Counted from the first letter of the stretch, positions 35,430 through 45,565 are shown. The stretch is DNA of 64,000 bases from JBCFBK01 sp038562555 (GCA_038562555.1 JBCFBK010000027.1:7891-71890); one strand, 5' to 3'. Notes: generated by a model not told the origin, from the letters alone. Translations and numbers: made by a program.

Positions 35430-37430
35430 TTATTTCACTGGGAACTGAGATACTCTCAACGTAGAACACCCATATGGTATCAAATTGATTATCTCAACAC
35501 TATCTTGAGTCTCTCGGGGCGGATGTGCGGGTGAGGGAAGCTTCCCAGAAGAATTTCTCTCCTGCTGCCACAACGGTATGCGTTGCGCTTTAACCTTTAC
35601 ATGTATAGGAGCATTTTCCTGGCTCCATGGATTCCTGGCGATCGTTTCCTTCAATTCCATTCTTAAACTTCCACTGTCCATTTCACTTTTCAGAATAGCG
35701 TAATTCCAGGGAGATCGTGGATACACTTCCCAGTACGAATCGTCGTATTCCGCTTTTGATATTTCGCGCCATTCTTCTTTAATTTTTAACGCGTAAACAA
35801 GGGGTCCGCGCTCAATTCCCAACGAATTTTCAAACCAGTAAGAATAACGAAAATCCATAGGCAAGTTTAATTCAACATTGTCACCATTAGCCCATTCTCG
35901 CTCTATTACTACTATATGTCGGTCTGCATTTATTGTTACTGGCTTTCCGTTGACTGATAACGTGGGAGTCTTGCACCATTCCGGTATTCTAAGGTGAAAA
36001 GGAAACTTCGTCTGTTTCGCTAAATTAATCGAGAACAGTATCTTTTCTCTAAATGGATAGTCTGTCTTTTCAGTTATTGTAACTTGCTCCCCGTCGGCTA
36101 TTTTTGCCACCACAGAAGAAGGTCCATAAACGAGGGCCGCGATACCATTATCGGCGGTAACGTACCAAAGGTTCTGCACGAATTTGGGCCAGCCCTGATG
36201 CATATTGGTCAGGCAACAAGGATATCCCGTGGTGGTCCCGTAAACAATTCGTCCGTTCCCGTCATTGAAGAAATTACGTTCCTGATCGGTAATCAATACC
36301 TGATTAGCCTGCTGAAAGTATTGTTTGCGGGAAAAATCGTCGTTATGTTGGGTGGGAAGTACATTGTACGCGATCTTCTCAAGATAATCGGCAAAGTATA
36401 CATCTCCCGTAATCGGCAAAATATTCTCAAAGGAGAACATCATTTCAACTGCAGAACACAATTCTGATCCCTGGACAGGATCATTCCCGTGCAAACGCTC
36501 GTCGCCGTCATACATGCCGTTCACAAAACCATGGCAGTCCTGTAAGGCTGCAAGTCCCTTCTTCACAGCTTCGAGGTACTTTTCCTCCGGATGTTGCTGA
36601 TAATAGACAATAGGCTCTTTTAATCCCTGAGCTACGTTAACACAATGCAGGTCAGGGAGCGGATTTAGCTTTCGGATCACATTTCCCGCATAAACTTCGG
36701 TCCAATTATATGTCTGTTCGTGAATAAGCTCCGCAAGATCAAGCAGAAAGCTATCACCCGTTATGTTATATAGCCAGTAGACGATTGCCAAATTGTCTCC
36801 GCCGCGCTGGCTTCCCCAAAATGTTACAAAGCCCAGTTCATTCTTCGGCAACATCTTTAGCTGATATCGGAAATACTTTGTCATTAAATCAGTAACCTTT
36901 TTATCATGGGTTGCCATGTAATATTGCTGCAAAACCTTTAGCATAACCATTTTAGGCCACCAGTCATTTCGCATGCTCTGTTGCGTCCCTGGTATTTTCT
37001 TGTAATTCTCCGGTAACGGAAGAGGGCCAAAGGAACCATCCTCCTGTTGATTTTCAATGCTCCAATCGATCCACTTCTGCGCTTTCGTCTTGAGCTCACC
37101 GTCGTCCAAAATGTAAGCCAAAGGGACGAGGCCGTCGAGCCAATATGGTCCTCTCTCCCATCCGTCGCCAGTGCCTCCCAACCAACCGTTTGTATTCCCG
37201 CAAACTAGACTATAAACACTATCAAGCTGACCCGTTAGACCATTTCGTTGAATTTCCAGCATTTCTTTCAGAAATCCCTGAGGTTTTATGGCACCTATTG
37301 GTAAGGCAGTATAGGGCTGAGCAATCAGAGGGAACTGATTGGTGATATAATGCATATTTCGCTTCTCTTTGGAAAAAGAGGGGAGAAGGATCATAAAAAA
37401 TAGAGATACGGCTAATATTCTTCTCGTCAT
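35430..37430 (-). CDS. GH127-type beta-L-arabinofuranosidase-like protein (PUL2)
   Basis: Secreted protein (signal segment RILAVSLFFMILLPSFS) of 666 aa with the alpha/alpha-barrel of the DUF1680/GH127 superfamily: LGGTGDGWERGPYWLDGL near residue 85, GNDPVQGSELCSAVEMMF (acid residue plus Cys) and TGYPCCLTNMHQGWPKF (adjacent cysteines). The cysteine and glutamate arrangement matches the zinc-dependent nucleophile site of GH127/GH146 enzymes. It is more divergent than its neighbour and could belong to a related family. It starts 5 bases after that gene. Confidence 0.8.
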   Translation of the reverse strand: MTRRILAVSLFFMILLPSFSKEKRNMHYITNQFPLIAQPYTALPIGAIKPQGFLKEMLEIQRNGLTGQLDSVYSLVCGNTNGWLGGTGDGWERGPYWLDGLVPLAYILDDGELKTKAQKWIDWSIENQQEDGSFGPLPLPENYKKIPGTQQSMRNDWWPKMVMLKVLQQYYMATHDKKVTDLMTKYFRYQLKMLPKNELGFVTFWGSQRGGDNLAIVYWLYNITGDSFLLDLAELIHEQTYNWTEVYAGNVIRKLNPLPDLHCVNVAQGLKEPIVYYQQHPEEKYLEAVKKGLAALQDCHGFVNGMYDGDERLHGNDPVQGSELCSAVEMMFSFENILPITGDVYFADYLEKIAYNVLPTQHNDDFSRKQYFQQANQVLITDQERNFFNDGNGRIVYGTTTGYPCCLTNMHQGWPKFVQNLWYVTADNGIAALVYGPSSVVAKIADGEQVTITEKTDYPFREKILFSINLAKQTKFPFHLRIPEWCKTPTLSVNGKPVTINADRHIVVIEREWANGDNVELNLPMDFRYSYWFENSLGIERGPLVYALKIKEEWREISKAEYDDSYWEVYPRSPWNYAILKSEMDSGSLRMELKETIARNPWSQENAPIHVKVKAQRIPLWQQERNSSGKLPSPAHPPRETQDSVEIINLIPYGCSTLRVSQFPVK

Positions 37431-37435
37431 TCATT

Positions 37436-39322
37436 TCATTTCCAGTTTGAATGATACAATGATTGATTATTATTGTAATTAACCCAGACTTTCATCTTGC
37501 CGGGTTCCCGGTTGTCCCATGCAAAATAAGGTATAAAAGTCAATTCTTCTTTCTGCCCCTGGCTTCGCAATAACTTCATATTGCTCAACTTCCCTGCTCC
37601 TGAGAGAACTGAAAACGAGATGTTCTGATTGATCGATACGTCATCGAAATCAATTTGTTTGTTGTCAGCTTGCTCAAGGCAATAGACCAAAGGTCCTCGT
37701 TGGATCGCCCGCTTCCCTGCATTTACTTTTACCTTGTCATCTGCTTTCACTAATTCAACAGGCATATTCAGAGACAGCATCACTTGGTCGCCTGGTTTCC
37801 AGATACGGTGAATAACGGCATAACCATGCTCCACACGCATTGAATCTAGAGGCTTCCCATTCAATAAGGCCTGATAACTCTTGCACCAGCCGGGGATTCT
37901 TAACTTCAGATCAAAACGGGCCTCTTTTTCGGGATTGACGTCTATTTTGATGTCTCCATCCCAGGGATAATCGGTTGTCTGAGCGACTGTCAATTTAGTT
38001 CCGGCCAGCTCGAACTTTGCTTCATTCCCCATATAGAGATTGACGAATAATTCTTCATTATTGATCAGATAAACATAACTGCCAATTGAAGGGATAAGAC
38101 GCGAAAGGTTGCTTGGACAGCATGCGACACCGTACCACCGTTTTCTGTGATGGTTCCCCTCCGACTCTAGTGGATTCACGTAAAAAAATAACTCCCCTGC
38201 AAGGGAGACACCAGATAAAACACCGTTATACAATGAGCGTTCCATCACATCGGCAAAGCCAGCATTCTTTGTGAGTTGGTTCATCCTGTTATTCCAAAAG
38301 ACCATTCCAATTGATGCACAGGTCTCACAGTAAGCAGTCTTGTTAGGAAGATCATAGTCTTCGGTAAACCCTTCGTTTGTACTGGAACTGCCAATCCCCC
38401 CGGTGATATACATATTTCGGTGAATCACATCTTCCCAAACCCTGTTTAATGAAGTCACATAAGCAGGAATGCTCTTTTCCGTAGCGACATCAGCCATACC
38501 CGCGAACAGGTACATTGCCCGAACGGCATGCCCCTTAATATCAGTTATCTCCGATACCGGAACATCATCCTGACAGTGAGCAGGGCCAAACCTTGGGTTA
38601 TTCCAACTGCTGCCAAAACCATGACCGCGTCCCCGTTCCTCCAGAAGCCAATGAGATAACTCCAAATATTCCTTCTTGTGGGTGACATGGTAGAGCTTTA
38701 CCAATGCCAGCTCAATTTCTTCATGCCCGGGAACCCAATGCCGTTTCCCCGGTCCGAAAGTATTGTTTAGGTGATCGGCAAACCGAACCGCTACCTTCAA
38801 GAAAGAGGTTTTCCCGGTAGCCTGATAGTGAGCTATCGCAGCTTCAATCATGTGTCCCCCACAATACATCTCATGTTTGTCCATATCTGTCCAACGAGAT
38901 TCCGGCTGATTCAACGTATAAAAGGTATTCAGGTAGCCATCCGGTTGCTGAGACTTCGAGATCAGCTCGATCCATTGATCTAGGAGTTTATCGTACGTCT
39001 CGTTGGGATTGTTAATCAATGAATAAGCAATACCCTCCATTGCTTTATAAACGTCCGAATCGTCAAAATAGATGCCTTTGTGTTTACCAAGCTGAATTCC
39101 GGCCGCCTTTTTGAAATTATTTATGCGTTCTGTCGAATCTCTGGTTTGCGCGATACAGGTCTGAAGTATCCTCTCCGAATGGGACTTTAAGCGGGGCGAC
39201 CAAAATTCATCGTTAATGCTCACCTTATTAAAGGGAATCGGCTGAGCCTGATATGACTGCGCGAACAATAATTTCGCACTCATACTCATTATCAATAAAA
39301 TCAAAATATTGTGTCTGTTCAT
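37436..39322 (-). CDS. GH127 beta-L-arabinofuranosidase (PUL2)
   Basis: Secreted enzyme (signal LLIMSMSAKLLFAQS), 628 aa, that would release L-arabinofuranose from beta-L-arabinosides such as those on plant hydroxyproline-rich glycoproteins or pectic side chains. NKTAYCETCASIGMVFWNNRM (around residue 330; Glu and Cys of the active site) and YGVACCPSNLSRL (around 400; paired Cys) reproduce the Zn(Cys)3Glu centre described for Bifidobacterium HypBA1. It follows susD after a gap with a strong hairpin. Confidence 0.9.
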   Translation of the reverse strand: MNRHNILILLIMSMSAKLLFAQSYQAQPIPFNKVSINDEFWSPRLKSHSERILQTCIAQTRDSTERINNFKKAAGIQLGKHKGIYFDDSDVYKAMEGIAYSLINNPNETYDKLLDQWIELISKSQQPDGYLNTFYTLNQPESRWTDMDKHEMYCGGHMIEAAIAHYQATGKTSFLKVAVRFADHLNNTFGPGKRHWVPGHEEIELALVKLYHVTHKKEYLELSHWLLEERGRGHGFGSSWNNPRFGPAHCQDDVPVSEITDIKGHAVRAMYLFAGMADVATEKSIPAYVTSLNRVWEDVIHRNMYITGGIGSSSTNEGFTEDYDLPNKTAYCETCASIGMVFWNNRMNQLTKNAGFADVMERSLYNGVLSGVSLAGELFFYVNPLESEGNHHRKRWYGVACCPSNLSRLIPSIGSYVYLINNEELFVNLYMGNEAKFELAGTKLTVAQTTDYPWDGDIKIDVNPEKEARFDLKLRIPGWCKSYQALLNGKPLDSMRVEHGYAVIHRIWKPGDQVMLSLNMPVELVKADDKVKVNAGKRAIQRGPLVYCLEQADNKQIDFDDVSINQNISFSVLSGAGKLSNMKLLRSQGQKEELTFIPYFAWDNREPGKMKVWVNYNNNQSLYHSNWK

Positions 39323-39390
39323 GACATTCTTCTTTTAAGATCAAATTAAAGTGTGAGAGTCAATTGTGATTTCCATTCTTCAATTCTGGT

Positions 39391-39430
39391 TAAAAGCGAC
39401 CAATTATCCTAAAATGGACAACTGATCGCT
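39391..39430 (-). terminator. attenuator-like hairpin after susD (PUL2)
   Basis: On the minus strand a fully paired 15-bp stem (39430-39416 with 39409-39395, 6-nt loop) contains three G-U pairs, so the repeat is imperfect in the plus-strand DNA but sound in the transcript. Four T follow directly. It lies between susD and the first GH127 gene. Confidence 0.7.
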
Positions 39431-39442
39431 GTTCTTCACTAT

Positions 39443-41065
39443 CTACTGCAAATAACTTGGATTCTGCTTGATATTTGGGTTGGCGTCTATAATGATTTGC
39501 GGGATGGGGAATACTTTTGTCTTCTCTCCCTGAGGTTTATGTGAAAGCCAGCTCTTTTTCGCATAGGTTCCGAACCGAATCATGTCTCTCCTTCTGGTCC
39601 ACTCACAGGCAAATTCATACCCAAGTTCGTCATAAAATCCACCAAATTCGATAGGTGCAGTATCGCCTGGCTCAATAATCTTGTAGTTTTCCACATACCC
39701 GTAGCTATACTTACTATTCGCGGTCAGTTGTGTCCCTGAAATAAAAGCTTTCATAGGGGAGTCTTTGAAAGCCCTTTGTCGTACCAAGGTAACTAACACT
39801 GCAGCTTCATTAGACTTCCCTCCTCTCAACAGGCATTCGGCCTTCATCATTAATACCTGAGCATACCTGAAAAATGGCATGTCGTTATTCATATTGAACT
39901 GAGCATCAGATTCAGGAAGAAATTTTTTAATACGGTATCCTTCGTCTTCTTTTGTATAGATCCCATCGGGAAGATTCTTGGTATAGTCCAGTTGTTGGCC
40001 TGCCCGATCGTATGCGCACAAAAGCGGGGTCTTGCCGTCCGCGGCAAACTGGGGTCCGTGTTCCCAAGTGTCATCTAGTCTTGTGTCATCCGGATCATAA
40101 GTATCAATAAACTGCGATACAGCTTTCGCACATCCAGCCCCCCAAGGAGTGAATGAAAGATTATACTTATACCTTGATGATGCGTGAAAAGTATATGCAC
40201 AATATAGACCGGTCCCATTTATCTCATCATAGGGAATCGCAAAAACTGTTTCGATAGAGTTCGCATTATCTGCGTCAAAGCAGTCTTTATAGTTGCCCTC
40301 CAATTCGTACTTCCCAGAATTTATAATATCATTACATTCAGATATGCACTTATCCCATTCCGGTGCGCCGGTATAAACTACCGAATTAAGGTAAAGATTA
40401 GCTAATAATGTCTTTGCAGCCCACTTGTTAAATCGGCCATACATCAATGAACTCTTGTCTTCACTCAATTGAGGTAACGATGTAACGACGTCATTGACAA
40501 TCGACAGATATATGTCTTTCCTCGCAGTTAAAGAAGGCATATCCTGCGAAGTGGTAGTCACGAACGGAACATCCCCGAAGTTGTCAATTAAGAGCCAATA
40601 ATAGAACGCACGGGCTACTTTCATTTCTGCAATTAATGATTCTTTCTTAAGCCCGGAAGGGACAGGTACAACATCTTTTTCGAGTTGCTCAATAATCCTA
40701 TTTGCATGCAGCACCCCTGGATACAACCGCCCCCAGAGATTCTTCACCTGAGGCGCCTCCGCATTCCATGTATGAAAATGCATCTTTTTATAGATTCCCC
40801 CGTCATCCCAGCCCGAAGCATTGGCTGGCATCACCAGAACGTCTGTAGTGGCTTCCTGCATGATCGAATAGTTGGTATGCGAATGCAATCCCCTCATATT
40901 TTGGTAGACGGGACCAATAACGCTATATACTTCATCCGCAGAGTACTTATACCCATCTTCTGTTAACTCGGAGTAGACCTTTTCCGACAAATCATTACAG
41001 GCAAATTGATTTAGAAGCAAGAACAAGACTGCTATGTTTCTTAATGAGTTTTTCATATCGTTCAA
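39443..41065 (-). CDS. SusD/RagB-family glycan-binding lipoprotein (PUL2)
   Basis: 540-aa surface lipoprotein with lipobox cysteine in LLNQFACNDLSE (about residue 23). SusD helical repeats and the C-terminal region (FRYAQVLMMKAECLLRGGKS, ELGYEFACEWTRRRDMIRFG) are present. It starts 2 bases after the SusC stop, so the pair is coupled. Confidence 0.93.
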   Translation of the reverse strand: MNDMKNSLRNIAVLFLLLNQFACNDLSEKVYSELTEDGYKYSADEVYSVIGPVYQNMRGLHSHTNYSIMQEATTDVLVMPANASGWDDGGIYKKMHFHTWNAEAPQVKNLWGRLYPGVLHANRIIEQLEKDVVPVPSGLKKESLIAEMKVARAFYYWLLIDNFGDVPFVTTTSQDMPSLTARKDIYLSIVNDVVTSLPQLSEDKSSLMYGRFNKWAAKTLLANLYLNSVVYTGAPEWDKCISECNDIINSGKYELEGNYKDCFDADNANSIETVFAIPYDEINGTGLYCAYTFHASSRYKYNLSFTPWGAGCAKAVSQFIDTYDPDDTRLDDTWEHGPQFAADGKTPLLCAYDRAGQQLDYTKNLPDGIYTKEDEGYRIKKFLPESDAQFNMNNDMPFFRYAQVLMMKAECLLRGGKSNEAAVLVTLVRQRAFKDSPMKAFISGTQLTANSKYSYGYVENYKIIEPGDTAPIEFGGFYDELGYEFACEWTRRRDMIRFGTYAKKSWLSHKPQGEKTKVFPIPQIIIDANPNIKQNPSYLQ

Positions 41066-41067
41066 AA

Positions 41068-44000
41068 TTAAAATTTCAATGATGCGCCAAACGTAAACGT
41101 TCTGGTTGATGGGTATCGGTCTCTCTGATCCAGTCCCGGATAAAGCCCCAGACTATTCACTTCAGGATCGATCCCGCTGTATCCGGTAATTGTAAACATA
41201 TTGGATCCGGAAACATAAAGACGCAAATTTTTAACAGGTCCTCTCTGAATATTAAAAGTGTACCCTACCGTAATGTTATCAATCTTCCAGTAGTCTCCAT
41301 CTTCGATAAAATAACTAACATACTGAAGTTCCTGAAAATCATTCAACGGCATTTTGCCATAGACTTTATCATACGTGCCACGCATTACATTTCCTCTGGT
41401 TAGACTTATCGGTACAGAGTAAAACATCTTTGTCATGTTCAAAATCTGATAGCTGAACGCCCCACGTATTGTGATATCAAGATCAAAATTCTTGTATACC
41501 AATGTATTATCCCAACTAAGATAATGTTTTGGCAATCCGTTACCTAATACCTTTTTATCATCGGGCTGTTGTTGTGCTATTGGTTTGGGTTTACCATCCC
41601 TTCCCTCAATAATCCAGAAGCCATCCTTATCTACATCGATTGATTTGAACCCGTAAAAGTTTCCAATTGATTTGTTTTCTTCCACTCTGTGAGTTGAAGT
41701 TTGAATAGGCTCTTCGGTATTACCAGTATAGAAATAACCACTTTTCAACTGAAATTTTTCGTTCGATAAGGAAAGTAATTTATTACTATTCGTCGAGTAG
41801 TTAAGCTTCGTTGTCCAGTTAACCTGTTTGGTCTGAATAGGAATCGCCTTAATTTGAATTTCAATACCTTTGTTCTCCATCGACCCGGCATTGGCGAGAA
41901 CACTGCTATATAGATAGGGTGGAGTCGCAACGTTATAATTCCACAATAGGTCTTTAGTTGTCCTCTTGTAAACATCTATTGAACCAGTTACTCTCTCTTC
42001 GAATATTCCAAAGTCCAGCCCAAGGTTAATCTCTTCTTTCGTTTCCCATTTTAAATCAGGGTTGGCATTAGAGGAGGGATAAATGACCGGAATCCAGGCA
42101 CCGTTTAATAAAATTTTGTTTCCATATGTTAGTCTGCTAAGGGATTGATAAGTGCTCGAAGGAGCTGTCCCGGTTATACCGAAGCCTGCCCTTATTTTTA
42201 TTTGATTTACTGATGGCAGCAAATCTTTCATGAACTGTTCGTTCATCATGTTCCATCCTAGTGATACAGCTGGAAAGGCACCCCATTTATGGTCCTTTCC
42301 AAATTTCGACGAACCTTCATAGCGCAAACTTGCCATGAGCATATATCGATTGCCTAGGCTATAGTTACCTCTCGCAAAATAACTTACAAGTTTCGATGAC
42401 GTTTTTTCAGAGTCCATACTCGCTTTACCTTCCGAAAGAGCGGTACCATCGGACATGTTGTTGTATGAATAGGAGTCATTTGGGAAATCGAAATTATTCA
42501 TCCAATAAAACTCGTACATGTTCTCCTGAAAACTGTATCCCGCTAATAAATTCAAATTATGGGCACCAAAAGATTTTGTATATGTGGATGTTAGCTCCAA
42601 CAAATCGTCAATAGTTCTGGTCGTACCTCTGGATGCGAACCCTTTCCGTTTCTCTTTGATACTGTTTATATGATCAAAGGATTCGGAGTATCCGGCAACT
42701 TTATTGTAAATATCTTTTGAAACAAGCGCTCTTAATGTTAATCCACTAATTGGATGGAAAGAAATCGTACCAAAAGGTTTAAAATTGGTGATAGCAATCT
42801 CTCCTTCCGTCTCCCTTATCAAGGATACTGGATTCGCATAATTGTTCATTTCCGGGTGTTCAGTCCACTTTCCGCTTTCATTTGTCAACGCATCAGTTGG
42901 ATTGTATATAAGTGCGTTCCTGTAAACATCCTCTCGCCAACTGTACCCGTCTCCGCCTGAAAAGTATTTCTGATCATAGCCGATTATACTACCATTCAAC
43001 TTTAGTTTTCCGTCAAACATAGTATGGTTAGCTTCTATCCTGGCATTTAATACATTATTGTCTGATCTAAGCATCAAACCTTGAAGCTCTTTGTAGTTAA
43101 TATTAACAATATAGTTGGTGTTGGAACGTCCTCCTCGCATGCTAAGATTATGATTATGCGAAATTGGCGTCCTGAAAATCTGATCGACCCAGTCTGTGTT
43201 TGCGCCATGATCGATCGCACCTGGCTTGCCTTTTTCTACCAATGCCCGATATTCGCTCGCATTCATAAAATCAATCGTTTTGGTAATCGTCTGGGTAGTG
43301 ATGTAGCTGTTCCACTCAATTGTTGCCGGGGTTTCTCCTTTTACCTTCTTTGTTGTTATCAAAATAACTCCGTTTGTGCCTCTGGTGCCGTAAATTGCAG
43401 CAGCCGAACCGTCTTTAAGGACGTCAATAGTCTCTATATCTTCAGGCGCAACATCGGTCAAAGAGCCCGGAACACCATCAATAACTACTAAGGGTTGAGT
43501 TCCTGAAGCGAGAGTGGTAACTCCTCTCAGAACAATTTGTGAGGTACCAGTTGGGTTCGCATCGGGATTGACGATATTCACTCCCGCTAATTGACCTTTT
43601 ATAAGTTGCGCCGCGTCTTTCACTGAGCCTTTAACAAAATCGTCAGCGCTAATACTTGACACTGCGTTCGTCAACTCTTCTCGTTTAACTGTTCCGTAGC
43701 CTATTGCAACTACTTCCTCAATACCAATAGTCTCCTCTGCAAGTACAACATTAATTTCCGTTTTGCCAGTGACCTCCATTTCCTGTGTCCGCATGCCAAT
43801 AAAGGAAAATATCAGAATCGCATTCGCAGGGATATTCTTGAGGTTATATCGTCCATCCACGTCGGTTATCGTTCCATTATTGGTATTTTTAACAACTACT
43901 GAAACACCGGGAAGCGGACTCCCTGATGAATCTGCGACTCTGCCTGATATTGATTTAAACTGTTGGTTCGGCTGTATTCTTATAGCATTAATGTCTTCTT

Positions 44001-44355
44001 TATATAGCGCTATCTGTCTATCTTTTTTCAGATATTTAATACCTGTTCCTGCCAATATTACCTCCAGCACATCGTCAACACTCTTGTTAGCCACATCAAC
44101 ACTGATTTTCTGAGTGACGTCAATCTGCTCATTATTATACAAAAAGAAATATTCACTTTGATTCTCTATTTCCTGTAAAATCGATTCAATTGAGCGGTCG
44201 CTTAAATCTAGGTTCAATTTCGTCTGGGAGTATACAGATGCGTTAACCTGAATTAACACACCAAAAACCATTATCGCCGTTAGTTTCATAATTCTAATCC
44301 GTTTACATAGATTCACATCCCATCTGTGGGGACAAAACATTGATTTTTTTTTCAT
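41068..44355 (-). CDS. SusC/RagA TonB-linked transporter with STN domain (PUL2)
   Basis: Outer-membrane transporter. Order: signal segment (LTAIMVFGVLIQVNASVYSQ), STN domain, carboxypeptidase-D-like extension (GRVADSSGSPLPGVSVVVKN), TonB plug (VVAIGYGTVKREELTNAVSS) and beta barrel ending in ...FGASLKF. I start at ATG 44355 (MKKKSMFC), matching the PUL1 paralogue; the frame runs open to 44406. The gene starts ATG followed by nine A. A candidate antisense RNA is opposite its leader. Confidence 0.95.
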   Translation of the reverse strand: MKKKSMFCPHRWDVNLCKRIRIMKLTAIMVFGVLIQVNASVYSQTKLNLDLSDRSIESILQEIENQSEYFFLYNNEQIDVTQKISVDVANKSVDDVLEVILAGTGIKYLKKDRQIALYKEDINAIRIQPNQQFKSISGRVADSSGSPLPGVSVVVKNTNNGTITDVDGRYNLKNIPANAILIFSFIGMRTQEMEVTGKTEINVVLAEETIGIEEVVAIGYGTVKREELTNAVSSISADDFVKGSVKDAAQLIKGQLAGVNIVNPDANPTGTSQIVLRGVTTLASGTQPLVVIDGVPGSLTDVAPEDIETIDVLKDGSAAAIYGTRGTNGVILITTKKVKGETPATIEWNSYITTQTITKTIDFMNASEYRALVEKGKPGAIDHGANTDWVDQIFRTPISHNHNLSMRGGRSNTNYIVNINYKELQGLMLRSDNNVLNARIEANHTMFDGKLKLNGSIIGYDQKYFSGGDGYSWREDVYRNALIYNPTDALTNESGKWTEHPEMNNYANPVSLIRETEGEIAITNFKPFGTISFHPISGLTLRALVSKDIYNKVAGYSESFDHINSIKEKRKGFASRGTTRTIDDLLELTSTYTKSFGAHNLNLLAGYSFQENMYEFYWMNNFDFPNDSYSYNNMSDGTALSEGKASMDSEKTSSKLVSYFARGNYSLGNRYMLMASLRYEGSSKFGKDHKWGAFPAVSLGWNMMNEQFMKDLLPSVNQIKIRAGFGITGTAPSSTYQSLSRLTYGNKILLNGAWIPVIYPSSNANPDLKWETKEEINLGLDFGIFEERVTGSIDVYKRTTKDLLWNYNVATPPYLYSSVLANAGSMENKGIEIQIKAIPIQTKQVNWTTKLNYSTNSNKLLSLSNEKFQLKSGYFYTGNTEEPIQTSTHRVEENKSIGNFYGFKSIDVDKDGFWIIEGRDGKPKPIAQQQPDDKKVLGNGLPKHYLSWDNTLVYKNFDLDITIRGAFSYQILNMTKMFYSVPISLTRGNVMRGTYDKVYGKMPLNDFQELQYVSYFIEDGDYWKIDNITVGYTFNIQRGPVKNLRLYVSGSNMFTITGYSGIDPEVNSLGLYPGLDQRDRYPSTRTFTFGASLKF

Positions 44356-44362
44356 AAATTTG
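44355..44362 (+). promoter_or_regulatory. candidate -7 element of antisense RNA (PUL2)
   Basis: TAAATTTG fits TAnnTTTG and overlaps the susC start codon on the opposite strand, exactly as in PUL1. No good -33 element is seen. Confidence 0.35.
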
Positions 44363-44367
44363 TGATA

Positions 44368-44467
44368 ATAAGTGATACATTTCCCTTTCGGGGTAAATTG
44401 TCTCATGTTCGCATTCGTGTGCGAATGTCAGAAGGAAGGTGCGGAAACACTTTCCTTCTTCTTTCTA
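44368..44467 (+). ncRNA. candidate antisense small RNA opposite the susC leader (PUL2)
   Basis: Runs from after TAAATTTG to a terminator-like hairpin GAAGGAAGGTG/CACTTTCCTTC (44431-44441, 44448-44458; one G-U) followed by a T-rich tail. A second small hairpin TTCGCA/TGCGAA lies near 44409-44426. About 100 nt, similar in size and place to the PUL1 candidate and to DonS-type RNAs. Expression is inferred. Confidence 0.4.
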
Positions 44468-44479
44468 ATTGATTGAATT

Positions 44480-45478
44480 TTATTTCATAGGCGCTTCGCT
44501 TTTATAGGTTATATAAACCAGATCTTCCTTAATCTCGTAATTCATTGGTGCAGTTACTTTCATTAGTTCAAGCATCTCTCGGAGGCTCTCCGTCTTGATC
44601 TTCATCGTATAACGTTGAGCAAACTTAAGTTTATCGTCGAGGATAATCTTTACATCATACCATCGCTCCATTTTCTTTATTACCTCTGGGAAGGAAGCAT
44701 TCTGAAACTTCAGTAAATTATCCTTCCAGGAAATAAATAATTCCACGTCTGATGCTCTGGAAAAACTAAGTCGGCTGCTCGCTTTAGAAAAGACAGCTTG
44801 ATCTCCAGGTTTTATAGTCAGTCTCTCTCCATCTGAGTCCCGAACTACTGTAACGCTTCCTTCTTCGAGGGTTGTTACAATATCGAGGTCCTCCTTGTAG
44901 GCACATACGTTAAAACGGGTGCCGTGAACTTCAATTTTCACATCGGTTGTTGCAACAGTAAAGGTATTCTTGGCATGGACAACATCGAAGAATCCTTCAC
45001 CTTCCAATTTAACCAGCCTTTCTTGGAAGGGATAAGCGTATCTGATCCTGGATCCCGAGTTCAAATAACCAGAAGAACCATCTGGCAACACAAACTTTAC
45101 CTTTTCTCCTTTTGGAGCGACTATCTCAGAGAACTGCTGGGGAGTATAAAACTTGTCATATATTAGATAAGTGCTTAAAATGAGCAATGGCAAAACCAAT
45201 AAGGCAGCTATTCTCGAAAAACGGGTATACAATTGCCTTGATCTTGGCGTAGCTTTTGAGTGTCCCTTTACATTGATATTAAAATGAAGTCTATATAAGA
45301 TATGCTTAAGTTCGACAGATTTGGTTGGGCTATCGAGGATCTCATTCCACTTATCCTTCAAACTCCTTTCCAAAAAGAGTTCATTATTTTCATCTTCGAA
45401 TTGTTCCTCAATCCAATTTCGATAATAAACTTCATCCTTAGACGATTCCTCCATCCCGGAATTCAGTGTTTTCTTCAT
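44480..45478 (-). CDS. FecR-family anti-sigma factor (PUL2)
   Basis: 332-aa membrane regulator: cytoplasmic N-terminal sigma-binding region, membrane segment (IAALLVLPLLILSTYLIY), FecR domain (SEIVAPKGEKVKFVLPDGS, VHGTRFNVCAY) and C-terminal DUF4974-type domain (FQNASFPEVIKKMERWYDVK). Partner of the sigma gene upstream and of the STN domain of SusC. Confidence 0.93.
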   Translation of the reverse strand: MKKTLNSGMEESSKDEVYYRNWIEEQFEDENNELFLERSLKDKWNEILDSPTKSVELKHILYRLHFNINVKGHSKATPRSRQLYTRFSRIAALLVLPLLILSTYLIYDKFYTPQQFSEIVAPKGEKVKFVLPDGSSGYLNSGSRIRYAYPFQERLVKLEGEGFFDVVHAKNTFTVATTDVKIEVHGTRFNVCAYKEDLDIVTTLEEGSVTVVRDSDGERLTIKPGDQAVFSKASSRLSFSRASDVELFISWKDNLLKFQNASFPEVIKKMERWYDVKIILDDKLKFAQRYTMKIKTESLREMLELMKVTAPMNYEIKEDLVYITYKSEAPMK

Positions 45479-45565
45479 TCGACTTTTCCTTTAGGTCTAG
45501 TTATATCCATAACTGCCATGCTGCACCCAAAGAAAATTCGAAAAATACCAGAAAAAAAACCTAAC

